DNA of 64,000 nucleotides from Micromonospora globbae (GTDB lineage Bacteria; Actinomycetota; Actinomycetes; Mycobacteriales; Micromonosporaceae): positions 62,001 to 126,000 of the forward strand of contig NZ_RAQQ01000019.1 of assembly GCF_003610785.1 (NCBI RefSeq), written 5' to 3'. The notes under the pieces were generated by a model. The model was given only the letters and a program-made list of their open reading frames with translations. It was not told the DNA's origin and did no database searches. Shown here piece after piece: positions 16,967 through 25,471 of this stretch. Each line of letters begins with the position of its first letter. Position 1 is the stretch's first letter. Position numbers and translations under genes: made by a program.

Positions 16967-19747
16967 ATGGCCGAGCTGCTGGAGCACCTCGTCCGCGACC
17001 GGGCGGACGAGGTGGCGCTGGTCGACGAGAACGCGACCTCGACGTGGGCCGAGCTGGACCGGTCGGTGGACCGGTGGATCGCGGTGCTGCGCGGCGCCGG
17101 CCTCGCCGTCGGCGACCGGGTGGCGTTCGTGCTCGGCAACCGGCGTGAGACGTTCGAGGCGCTGCTCGCCTGCGTGCACGCCGGACTCGTGGCGGTGCCG
17201 GTCAACTGGCACCTCACCGCGCCGGAGATCGCCCACATCGTGGCCGACTCCGGCGCCCGCGCGGTGCTCACCGAGGCCGCGTACGCCCCGACCGTCCGCG
17301 CGGCCGTGGACCTGGTGCCCGAAGCCCCCGACCTGCTCGTCACCGTCGACGGCGGCGAGGGGTTCGCGCTGGCCGCCGACCTGCCGGCGGGCCCGCCGGT
17401 GCCGGCGGCCTCCGGCGGCGTGCTGCTCTACACCTCGGGCACCAGCGGCCGGCCGAAGGGGGTGGTCAACCCGCTGCTGGTGGTCGGCGCCCCGGTGGAG
17501 CGGGTGGCCGGCACCACCGCGGCCCTCGGTGACGGGCTGGGCATCCCCACCCGTGGCCGGGCCCTGCTGGTCGGCCCCTGGTACCACTCGGCGCAGCTGT
17601 TCTTCGCCCAGTTCCCGCTGCTGCGCGGTTGCACCCTGGTGATCCGCCGCCGGTTCGACCCGGTCGAGGTGCTGCGCCTGATCGATGAGGAGCGGATCAG
17701 CATCAGCCATCTGGTGCCGACCCAGTTCATCCGCCTGCTCCGCGTCGACGAGGCCACGCGCGCGGCGTTCTCGGGCGCCAGCCTCGCCCGGATCTGGCAC
17801 GGCGGCGGCCCGTGCCCCCCGGAGACGAAGCGGGCGATGATCGACTGGTGGGGGCCGGTGTTCGTGGAGTACTACGCGGCCACCGAGGCCGGCATCGTCA
17901 CCCTCGCCGACTCGCAGACCTGGCTGGCCCGCCCCGGCACGGTCGGCCGTCCGGCGCCCCCCACCGAGGTGGTGGTGGTCGACGAGGACGGCAAGCCCGT
18001 GCCCGCCGGGCAGGAGGGCCGGGTGGCCGTGCGCCGCCCGCCCGGCCGCGGCTTCCACTACCACAACGCTCCGGAGCAGACCGAGAACGCCCACGTCGCC
18101 CCGCACACCTTCACCGTCGGGGACCTCGGCTACCTGGACGACGACGGCTACCTGTTCCTCACCGGACGCTCGGCCGAGCTGATCGTCTCCGGCGGGGTGA
18201 ACATCTACCCCGCCGAGGTCGAGGGGGTCCTGCTCGCCCACCCGGCCGTCCAGGACGGGGTCGTCATCGGCGTCCCCGACCCGGAGTTCGGCGAGCGGGT
18301 CCACGCCCTCGTGCAGCTCGACCCGGACTGGCCGGCGACGGACGTCGACCGGGTGCTCGACGCGCACTGCCGGACCGCCCTGGCCGGCTTCAAGGTGCCC
18401 CGCTCGTACGAGGTGGTGGACCGGATTCCGCGCGAGCCCACCGGAAAGCTGCCCCGACGCGCCCTGCGGGACCGCTACCAGCACGATCCGGCGCCGCCGA
18501 CCCGGCTCGCGGACCCGGCCACCTACCTGGCCGGCGTGCCGCACCACGAGTTCGCCCGCCTCCGCCGTGAGGCTCCGGTCGCCTGGGTGGACGAGGTGGA
18601 GCTGACCCGCACCGACGGGGACGGCCGGACGCGGTCGCGCGGCCGGGGCTTCTGGGCGGTGACCCGGTACGCGGCGGTGTCCGAGGTGTCCCGTGACCCG
18701 GTCACGTTCTCCTCGGCGGCCGGCGGCGCGTTCCTGGCCGACCCCCGGACCACGGAGGACCTGGAACGCAACCGGCAACTGCTGATCAACATGGACGCTC
18801 CCGAGCACACCTGGGTACGCCGCCTGGTGGCCGGCGTGTTCACCCCCCGGGCGGTGGGCCGTCTCCGCGACATGGTCACCCGGCACGCCGAGGAGGTTGT
18901 GGCCCGGGCGGTGGCGGCACGGGAGATCGACGTGGTGGCCGACCTCGCGGCCGAACTGCCGCTGCTCGTGCTCACCGACCTGCTCGGCATGCCGCCGTCG
19001 GACCGCAAGCTGCTGTTCGACTGGAGCAACAACCTCGTCGGCTTCGACGACCCGCGCTACGGCGGCGGCAGCGTGCAGCGCTACCGGGACACCTTCGCCG
19101 CGGCCTTCGCGTACGCCCGGCAGCTGGCCGCCGAGCGGCGGGCGCGACCGACCGACGACCTCGTCAGCCTGCTCGTGCACGCGCGCTCGGACGGGCGGGG
19201 CCTGACCGACGCCCAGTTGTGCCAGTTGTGGCTGCTGCTCGTCATCGCCGGCAACGAGACCACCCGGCACCTGATCTCCAACGGGGTGCAGGCGCTACTG
19301 GAGCACCCCGACCAGCGCGACCGGCTGATCGCCGATCCCACCCTCACGGCGTCCGCCGTGGAGGAGCTGCTGCGGTGGGTCACTCCGATCATGCAGTTCC
19401 GCCGGACCGCCACGCGGGACACCGTGCTGGACGGCACCCGGATCGCCGCCGGGGACAAGGTGGTCATCTGGTACGCCTCGGCCAACCGGGATCCGGCCGT
19501 GTTCGCCGATCCCGACCGGTTGGACCTCGGCCGCGACCCGAACCCGCATCTGGCCTTCGGTATCGGGCCGCACTTCTGCCTCGGCGCGCACCTGGCCCGG
19601 CTGGAGATGACGGCCTTCCTCACCGCGCTGCGCCCGCACCTGGCGGGGCTGCGGCTGACCGGGCCGGTGCAGCGCATGCGGACCAACTTCATGAACGCGA
19701 TCACGGCGATGCCCGCCCGTTTCGACGCCGTGCCGGAAGGTGAGTGA
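16967..19747 (+). CDS. Acyl-CoA synthetase (ANL) - cytochrome P450 fusion
   Basis: One uninterrupted 926-codon frame encodes two enzymes. Residues about 1-505 are an ANL adenylate-forming enzyme: P-loop LLYTSGTSGRPKG (153-165), YYAATEAG (302-309), TGRSAELIVSGGVNIYP and the C-terminal catalytic Lys494 in EPTGKLPRR. After a short linker, about 513-926 are a P450: I-helix VIAGNETTRH, K-helix EELLRW, heme loop FGIGPHFCLG with Cys871. The P450 half resembles actinobacterial CYP124/125-type lipid hydroxylases (RRTATRDT, DKVVIWYASANRDP). It probably activates a carboxylic acid and oxidises the same or a related lipid-like substrate. ATG 16967 has ACAGGAG upstream. Both halves look complete and active. 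Confidence 0.9.
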   Translation: MAELLEHLVRDRADEVALVDENATSTWAELDRSVDRWIAVLRGAGLAVGDRVAFVLGNRRETFEALLACVHAGLVAVPVNWHLTAPEIAHIVADSGARAVLTEAAYAPTVRAAVDLVPEAPDLLVTVDGGEGFALAADLPAGPPVPAASGGVLLYTSGTSGRPKGVVNPLLVVGAPVERVAGTTAALGDGLGIPTRGRALLVGPWYHSAQLFFAQFPLLRGCTLVIRRRFDPVEVLRLIDEERISISHLVPTQFIRLLRVDEATRAAFSGASLARIWHGGGPCPPETKRAMIDWWGPVFVEYYAATEAGIVTLADSQTWLARPGTVGRPAPPTEVVVVDEDGKPVPAGQEGRVAVRRPPGRGFHYHNAPEQTENAHVAPHTFTVGDLGYLDDDGYLFLTGRSAELIVSGGVNIYPAEVEGVLLAHPAVQDGVVIGVPDPEFGERVHALVQLDPDWPATDVDRVLDAHCRTALAGFKVPRSYEVVDRIPREPTGKLPRRALRDRYQHDPAPPTRLADPATYLAGVPHHEFARLRREAPVAWVDEVELTRTDGDGRTRSRGRGFWAVTRYAAVSEVSRDPVTFSSAAGGAFLADPRTTEDLERNRQLLINMDAPEHTWVRRLVAGVFTPRAVGRLRDMVTRHAEEVVARAVAAREIDVVADLAAELPLLVLTDLLGMPPSDRKLLFDWSNNLVGFDDPRYGGGSVQRYRDTFAAAFAYARQLAAERRARPTDDLVSLLVHARSDGRGLTDAQLCQLWLLLVIAGNETTRHLISNGVQALLEHPDQRDRLIADPTLTASAVEELLRWVTPIMQFRRTATRDTVLDGTRIAAGDKVVIWYASANRDPAVFADPDRLDLGRDPNPHLAFGIGPHFCLGAHLARLEMTAFLTALRPHLAGLRLTGPVQRMRTNFMNAITAMPARFDAVPEGE

Positions 19748-19751
19748 CCTG

Positions 19752-20882
19752 ATGCCCCTGGAGCTGCACTGGTTCCTGCCGTCCCACGGGGACGGCCGCG
19801 ACCTCGCCGAGCCGACCCGCAACGGCCCCCGGCCGGCGCGGGTCACCCGTCGTCCACCGGAGATCGGCTACCTGGCGCAGGTGGCCCGGGCCGCCGACCG
19901 GCTCGGGTTCGCCAGCGTGCTCACCCCGGCCGGGCTGTTCTGCGAGGACCCCTGGGTGGTGGCGTCCGCGCTGGCGGCGCAGACCGAACGGCTCAAGTTC
20001 ATGATCGCCCTGCGTCCGGGCCTGGTGTCGCCCACCCTGGTCGCCCAGATGGCCGCGACCCTGCAGCGCGTCTCCGGCGACCGGCTGCTGCTCAACATCG
20101 TGGCGGGCAGCGATCCGGACGAGCAGCACCGGTACGGCGACTGGCTGGACCACGACGCCCGCTACGCGCGGGCCGAGGAGTTCCTCACCGTGCTGGGCGG
20201 CGTCTGGTCGGGCCGGCCGTTCGACTTCGCGGGCGAGCACTACCGGGTGCGGGGCGCCATGCTGGCGCGGCCCCCGGTCACCGTGCCGACCGTGTTCCTC
20301 GGCGGGTCGTCGCCGGCGGCGCAGCGGGCCGCCGCCCGGCACGCCGACGTCTACCTCGCCTGGGGCGAGACGCCGGCCCTGCTCGGGGAACTGCTCGCCC
20401 GGGCGCGGGACCTCGCGGGCGAGGCGGGCCGTACGCTGCGCACCGGCAGCCGGCTTCACGTGATCACCCGGGACACGGCGCGGGAGGCGTGGGCCGAGGC
20501 CGAGCGGCTGCTGGCCGGCGTCGACAAGGCGCGCATCGAGGCCGCCCGTACGCGGTTCGCCCGCACCGAGTCCGAGGGGCAGCGGCGGGCGGCGGCGCTG
20601 CACGCCGGCGCCAACGACCGGATGGAGGTGTACCCCAACGTGTGGGCCGGGTACTCGCTCGTCCGGCCGGGGGCGGGCGCCGCCCTGGTGGGCAGCCACG
20701 AGGAGGTCGCCGAGCGGATCGCCGAGTACCACGCCGCGGGCGTCGACCACCTCATCCTGTCGGGGCAGCCGCACCTGGAGGAGGCGTACTGGTTCGGTGA
20801 GGGGGTGCTGCCGCTGCTGCGCCGCGACGGTCTCCTCGACGCCCGGGCCGAGCAGGCGCCCGCGCTGGCGGTGCGCGGATGA
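19752..20882 (+). CDS. FMNH2-dependent monooxygenase (SsuD-like, luciferase family)
   Basis: A 376-aa bacterial-luciferase-fold protein. ATG 19752 is preferred (GGTGAG 7 bp upstream); the in-frame GTG 19740 abuts its own Shine-Dalgarno. The opening LELHWFLPSHGDGRD, then KFMIALRPGLVSPTLVAQM, LLLNIVAGSDPDEQ and HYRVRGA match alkanesulfonate monooxygenase SsuD. It uses FMNH2 and O2 to oxidise its substrate. The next gene is a flavin reductase, so the pair forms a two-component monooxygenase. Inside a biosynthetic operon it may be a tailoring oxygenase; sulfonate use cannot be excluded. Confidence 0.88.
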   Translation: MPLELHWFLPSHGDGRDLAEPTRNGPRPARVTRRPPEIGYLAQVARAADRLGFASVLTPAGLFCEDPWVVASALAAQTERLKFMIALRPGLVSPTLVAQMAATLQRVSGDRLLLNIVAGSDPDEQHRYGDWLDHDARYARAEEFLTVLGGVWSGRPFDFAGEHYRVRGAMLARPPVTVPTVFLGGSSPAAQRAAARHADVYLAWGETPALLGELLARARDLAGEAGRTLRTGSRLHVITRDTAREAWAEAERLLAGVDKARIEAARTRFARTESEGQRRAAALHAGANDRMEVYPNVWAGYSLVRPGAGAALVGSHEEVAERIAEYHAAGVDHLILSGQPHLEEAYWFGEGVLPLLRRDGLLDARAEQAPALAVRG

Positions 20883-21454
20883 CGTCGCCCGCCCCGGAGC
20901 CGTCCACCGCGTACCTGCCCATGACGGTGGTCATCGGCAACCCGAAGCCGCACTCCCGGACGCGGACCGTGGCGCTGGCGGCCGCGTCCGCGCTGCACCG
21001 GCGGCTGACGGGCTGCGCCACGCCGGTCGGCCCGCCCGCCGTGGTCGACCTGTCCGAGCTGGCCGCCGAGCTGGTCGGGCAGGGCGGCCGGCCGGAAGTG
21101 CTCGACGAGGTGCTGGAGTCCGTACGCCGTCCGGGCCTGCTGCTCGTGGCCAGCCCGACCTTCAAGGCGGCCTACAGCGGCCTGCTGAAGCTCTTCGTGG
21201 ACGTGCTGCCGCGCGGCGCGCTCGCCGGCGTGGTGGCGGTGCCGCTGATGACCGCCGCCCGCTCCGGGCACCGGCACGTCGTCGACACCCACCTGGGCGC
21301 GCTGCTGTCGGAGGTGGGGGCGTGCGTGCCCACGCCCGGCCTGTGCGTGCTCGAGCGGGAGTTCGACACGGCCGAGGTCGGCATCGGGCGCTGGCTCGAC
21401 CGGGCGGCGCCGGCGGTCGCCGGGGCGCTGGCCAGCGCTGCCGGTCGGGGCTGA
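20879..21454 (+). CDS. NAD(P)H-dependent FMN reductase (SsuE-like)
   Basis: A 191-aa flavodoxin-fold protein with VVIGNPKPHSRTRTVA (FMN phosphate loop), LLLVASPTFKAAYSGLLKLF and LMTAARSGHRHVVD, typical of SsuE/NADPH-dependent FMN reductases. It should supply FMNH2 to the adjacent SsuD-like oxygenase; the genes overlap by 4 bp (ATGA). It is the last gene of the 18-gene operon; the next gene is convergent with a 64-bp gap in which I see no strong terminator. Confidence 0.87.
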   Translation: MTSPAPEPSTAYLPMTVVIGNPKPHSRTRTVALAAASALHRRLTGCATPVGPPAVVDLSELAAELVGQGGRPEVLDEVLESVRRPGLLLVASPTFKAAYSGLLKLFVDVLPRGALAGVVAVPLMTAARSGHRHVVDTHLGALLSEVGACVPTPGLCVLEREFDTAEVGIGRWLDRAAPAVAGALASAAGRG

Positions 21455-21518
21455 GGCCGCGCCGCGTCCGTGCCTCGCGCCGCCCGGCCTGCCCGGTGGC
21501 TCCGCCGGCGGGCGACGG

Positions 21519-22052
21519 TCAGGTCGCGCTGACCTCGGCGCTGTGCTTGCGCCGCATCCGGCTGATCCACCCCTGCGCCGTGTGCACCGGCACGTCGAAG
21601 TGCTCGGCCACCCGGCTGATGGTGCCGACCTGCTCGTAGACCGCCTCCAGGTGCGCCGGGTCGGGCGCGCGGCGGTAGGCCCGCCCGGCCTTGAGCCGGC
21701 TGAGCCGCTCCGGCTCGCCCGCCCGCGGCGCGGGGCGGGGCGGCTGCGGGCGCGGCGCGGTCTCGGTGGCGGCGGGGACCGGCCCGATGTCGGCGACCGG
21801 CCTGCCGGATGCCACGGTGCCCCGCACCCGGTCACGGTCCTGCGGTGGCACGAACGCGCGGAGCAGGGCGTCGAAGTCGACATAGGGAAGTTCGCCGGTG
21901 AGGCCGGCGTTCTCCGGTGCGCGGACGGTCAGCTCCCGGACGACCGGGTGGCCGCTGCCGGTGTCCAGCCGGACGACGGTCTGGGCCACCGGGCCGGCGA
22001 TCTGCTCACCGTCGTCCTCGACCGGCACGATGGTGATGATGTATTGGCTCAC
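21519..22052 (-). CDS. Putative cluster HTH regulator
   Basis: A 177-aa protein. I choose GTG 22052 because AGGAAGG lies 8 bp upstream; an ATG at 22073 is in frame but has no such site. The N-terminal ~75 residues are an unrecognised beta-rich-looking domain, then a Pro/Arg-rich linker, then a C-terminal helix-turn-helix: AHLEAVYEQVG, ISRVAEHFDVPVHTAQGWISRMR. The HTH suggests DNA binding. Its upstream region carries GATACGCGTAAC, matching the motif between the divergent P450 genes, so autoregulation plus cluster control is a reasonable hypothesis. I do not recognise a named family. Confidence 0.65.
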   Translation of the reverse strand: MSQYIITIVPVEDDGEQIAGPVAQTVVRLDTGSGHPVVRELTVRAPENAGLTGELPYVDFDALLRAFVPPQDRDRVRGTVASGRPVADIGPVPAATETAPRPQPPRPAPRAGEPERLSRLKAGRAYRRAPDPAHLEAVYEQVGTISRVAEHFDVPVHTAQGWISRMRRKHSAEVSAT

Positions 22053-22216
22053 GATGATGCCCTTCCTGCGCATCTCCGGCCAGGCACGGTTTCCGGCCTT
22101 TCCGACCCGCCTCGTCGGGTGTCCGGCGGCGGCGAGACAAGATCTGGGACCTCAGTATGGCAGAAGACGAGATGTCCGACACCGTCCGACGGCCGCCTAT
22201 CCTCCATCTACCTTTC

Positions 22217-22228
22217 GTTACGCGTATC
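22217..22228 (-). promoter_or_regulatory. Third copy of the cluster operator-like motif
   Basis: On the minus strand this reads GATACGCGTAAC, 11 of 12 identical to GATACGCGAAAC at 3626-3637 and 10 of 12 to GATACGAGAAAC at 3602-3613. It lies 165 bp upstream of the HTH gene start, in an unusually AT-rich 50-bp stretch (22195-22245). I infer a shared regulator site. Confidence 0.5.
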
Positions 22229-22266
22229 AGCTATCTTAACCGGGCACAACGGGCGAATGCCTGATC

Positions 22267-25023
22267 CTAGTTCGGGCCTCGCGGGGTGACCGCCCCCGAC
22301 GCGAGCAGCGCCGCGAGCCCGGCCCGCGACGACACACCGGTCTTGCGGAAGATCCGCGTCAGGTGCGCCTCCACGGTCTTCACCGTCACGTACACCTGCT
22401 CCGCGGCCTCGGCGTTGCTCGCACCCGCCGCCACGAGGCGGGCGATGTCCCACTCCCGGCGCGTCAACGTCAGCTCCCCGCCGGCGGCCGCGTCCGGCAG
22501 GCGGCCGGCCGCCCCGGCCGCGCGGCTCTGCTCGACGGCCACCGCCCGCCGCAGCGGCGGCGAGTCGACCAGCTCGGCGATGCGCCGCGTCTCGGCGAGC
22601 TCGACCTCGGCCGCCGCCCACTCCCGCGCGAGACAGAGGGCCCGCGCCCGGACCAGCCGCGCCGACGCCTCCTCCAACCGCCAGCCCAGCGTGGCGAAGG
22701 TGTCCGCGGCGACCGCGGCGAGTTCCGCCGCCTGCCGCGGCTGCGCGTCCAGCGACAGGCGGGCCCGCGCGACGCGCACCAGCGCGCCCTGCCCCCGCAG
22801 CCGCACCTGGCCCGCGTACCGTTCCGCCACCTCCAACCAGCGGGCGGCCTCCTCCCGGCGGCCGGCCTTGTGGCTCATCTCCGCCAGTGCCGAGGCCCAG
22901 CACGGCCGGCTGCTCAGCTCCACCTGGTCGAGGTCGTCCCCGCCGCAGGCCCGCCGCAGCGCCGAGGCGGCGCCGGCCCGGTCACCGGCGAGGTACCGCA
23001 GCCGCGTGGTCACCCGCTGGCTCAGCCCGTCGTACCAGTTCGCGCGCCGGCCGGCGGCGTCCAGCAGGGCGGTCTCGGCGAGCTGGCGGGCGGCGGCCGG
23101 GCCGCTGCGCCACGCGACCGCGATGGCCCGGTACGCGCGGGCCAGCCCCACCAGCGGGTCGACCCCCATGGCGACGGCCACCTCCTCGGCGTCCTCGCCC
23201 TCGACGAGGGCGCGCTCCAGGTTGCCCAGCCGCCCGGTCACCGCGCACCGGCCGATCAGCAGCCACGGGATCAGGGCGACCAGGCCGGCGCGGCAGCACA
23301 CCTCCAGCGCGCGGTCGAAGTGGTGCAACGCGCACCGCTCCCGTTCGTGCAGGTACTCCGCCCAGCCGAGCAGGGCCAGCAGGTCCGGGTGCCGGGCGAG
23401 GTCGGCGTCGGCCAGGGCGTCCACCTCGGACCCGGCGCGGTCGAGGGTGTCGTCGACCCGCAACCCGCAGTCGGTGTGCGCCGCCACGAAGGACTGCACC
23501 ACGGCCGCCGTCGTGCCGAGTACCGGGTCATCCGCCTCGGCGGCGAGCCGGTCCAGGTGCCGCGCGTGTCGGGCGGCGTCGGCGGTGCCGCAGAGGACCC
23601 CGGTGACGGCGGCCTCGGCGGCCAGGGCGAAGCGGGCGCGGGGCCCGGCCGGCTCGTCGAGCCGGGGCGCCAGCAGCGCGTACCCGTCGGACGGCCGGCC
23701 CAGCAACCGTTCCACGCGGGCACGCGCGACCAGCGCCCGGACCCGCTGGTCGCCGTCGGCGAGCGGCCGGCCGGCCAGTTCCTGCAGCAGGTCGCGGGCC
23801 TGGCGCAGCTGGCCCGCGCCGACGAGGGCGTCGGCCATCGCGAAGTCCAGACGCGTGTGGCGCGGGTCGGCCGCGTCGGCGGCGGGCAGCAGCCGTCGGG
23901 CGTTGGTCAGCCAGCGGATCGCGTCGAGCCGGGGCACCGAGGCGCTCTCGGCGGCCTCGATCAGCGTGTCGACGGTCGCCGGCTCCGCACACTGGCCGCT
24001 CGCGGACAGGTGCTCGGCGTACCGGGTGACCGGATATCCCAGGTCCCGCAGGACGGTCGCCGCGGTCGTGTGCAGGCGGCGACGGCGGCCGGGGGAGAGC
24101 GACCGGTACACCACCGTGCGGTCGACCTCGTGCCGGAAGCGCAGGGTCGGCGCGTGCCCGGGGTCGGTGCGCAGCAGGTCGGCGGCCACCAGCGCGTCCA
24201 GCAGGTCGCTGGTGGCCTCGGTGCTCCGCCCGGTCAGCGCCGCCGCCAGCGTCGGCTCGAACCCGTCGGGGCAGACCGAGACGGCCTCCAGCATCTCGCG
24301 CTGCTCCCCGGGCAGCGCGTCGACGTCGAGCTGGACGGCCGCGGTGACGTCGACGGGCAGTTCGGCGGGCAGCCCGCGCAGTGCCGCGACGGGCCCGTCC
24401 AACGCGCCCGGCCGGTAGGCGAGCACGTAGCGGGGCAGTCCGCCGGAGAGCGCGTGCACCCGTTGGCCGGCCCGTCCGTCGGGCAGCCCGAGCAGCGCGG
24501 CCACACTGGACGGATCGAGCGGGGTGAGGGTGACCGAGCGCCGGCTGAGGTGTACCCCGGCGGCGAGCGCGGCCGTGGTGCGGCAGGGCATCTGCCGCGG
24601 CCGGTACGCGGTGACCCACAGCAACCCGGCCGGTGGCGCCTGCGCGAGGCGGGCCAGCAGCGGCGCCACCTCGGCCGGTACGGCGTGCAGGTCGTCCAGG
24701 AGCAGCAGTCGGCGGGCGTCCGGTCGGGGCGGGGCGTCACCTGCCGCCCCCAGCAGCTCGGACAGGACCCGCTCGACCTGGTCGCCGTGCCGTCCGGCGG
24801 CCGCGAGCACCGGCACCCCGGCGCGGCGCGCCCGCGCGCCGAACTCGCGCAGCAGCCGTGTCTTGCCGGAGCCGGGATCGCCGACGAACTCCAGCAGCGC
24901 CGGCTGCCCGTCACCGACACCGGCCAGGGCCCGGTCGAAGAGGTCGACCGCGCAGTTGCGCCCGACCAGGGGTTCGAGCGGGCCGCCCGCCGGCCCCCCG
25001 GCCGGTTCCTCGGTGGCCGTCAT
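22267..25023 (-). CDS. LAL-type LuxR-family transcriptional regulator
   Basis: A 918-aa large ATP-binding regulator of the LuxR family. The start is ATG 25023 (MTATEEPAGG). A Walker A motif GDPGSGKTRLL lies near residue 50 and a Walker B-like LLLLDDLHAV near 110, followed by a long helical (TPR-like) middle and a C-terminal LuxR HTH: LTRREWDIARLVAAGASNAE then VKTVEAHLTRIFRKTGV. LAL regulators commonly activate actinomycete biosynthetic clusters. It is transcribed toward the HTH gene and is divergent from the SpaB_C-like gene. Targets are unknown; the operon promoter is the obvious candidate. Confidence 0.92.
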   Translation of the reverse strand: MTATEEPAGGPAGGPLEPLVGRNCAVDLFDRALAGVGDGQPALLEFVGDPGSGKTRLLREFGARARRAGVPVLAAAGRHGDQVERVLSELLGAAGDAPPRPDARRLLLLDDLHAVPAEVAPLLARLAQAPPAGLLWVTAYRPRQMPCRTTAALAAGVHLSRRSVTLTPLDPSSVAALLGLPDGRAGQRVHALSGGLPRYVLAYRPGALDGPVAALRGLPAELPVDVTAAVQLDVDALPGEQREMLEAVSVCPDGFEPTLAAALTGRSTEATSDLLDALVAADLLRTDPGHAPTLRFRHEVDRTVVYRSLSPGRRRRLHTTAATVLRDLGYPVTRYAEHLSASGQCAEPATVDTLIEAAESASVPRLDAIRWLTNARRLLPAADAADPRHTRLDFAMADALVGAGQLRQARDLLQELAGRPLADGDQRVRALVARARVERLLGRPSDGYALLAPRLDEPAGPRARFALAAEAAVTGVLCGTADAARHARHLDRLAAEADDPVLGTTAAVVQSFVAAHTDCGLRVDDTLDRAGSEVDALADADLARHPDLLALLGWAEYLHERERCALHHFDRALEVCCRAGLVALIPWLLIGRCAVTGRLGNLERALVEGEDAEEVAVAMGVDPLVGLARAYRAIAVAWRSGPAAARQLAETALLDAAGRRANWYDGLSQRVTTRLRYLAGDRAGAASALRRACGGDDLDQVELSSRPCWASALAEMSHKAGRREEAARWLEVAERYAGQVRLRGQGALVRVARARLSLDAQPRQAAELAAVAADTFATLGWRLEEASARLVRARALCLAREWAAAEVELAETRRIAELVDSPPLRRAVAVEQSRAAGAAGRLPDAAAGGELTLTRREWDIARLVAAGASNAEAAEQVYVTVKTVEAHLTRIFRKTGVSSRAGLAALLASGAVTPRGPN

Positions 25024-25471
25024 GAGCGTTCCGGAGCGGAGAGCCGGCCGCCGGCGCGGCGCGGAACGGTGGTGAGCCCGGCGGCCGGTGGAGCGACCAT
25101 CGTGCGGGCTCGACGGGCGACGCGACGTGGCAAGCTTCGGTCCAGCATCAACTGCCATCCCCAGGATTGTTCCGTTCGGCCTTTTCGGCGGCCCGACGGG
25201 CCGTGCCAGTGCCGGCGTTCGGGCGAGCGGCAGATGTAACTCTACGGTGACGTGTCGACCGTCGCGATCACGCGACCGGTTGGTCCTTTCGGCCGAGCGG
25301 TGAAATGACGGTGGTCAAAATTCCGGAATAGGGGAATTCGTTCTCCACGCAGCGCTCGCCGACGCTCGCGGTCAGTTCACCACAGTGTCGGGTTTTCCCT
25401 ACTGTCACATCGGTCGAAGTCGCTTAACGTCGACTCCGGCGGGTGCGACGCCGACCTGGGGGGAACGGGCG
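25024..25471. other. Intergenic region between divergent LuxR and SpaB_C-like genes
   Basis: A 448-bp gap holding both promoters. It has AT-richer patches at 25300-25345 (with ATTCCGGAAT at 25320-25329) and 25390-25440. An open frame at 25088-25303 has no ribosome-binding site or recognisable motifs and is not annotated. I see no precursor peptide. Confidence 0.5.

Noticed and set aside
15164..19270. A 1368-codon minus-strand open frame
   Set aside because: Antisense shadow of the aldolase and ANL-P450 genes caused by high GC; composition lacks protein-like motifs.
25088..25303. A possible 71-aa RiPP precursor next to the SpaB_C-like gene
   Set aside because: No ribosome-binding site, no leader/core pattern, and only two Cys; not distinguishable from chance.
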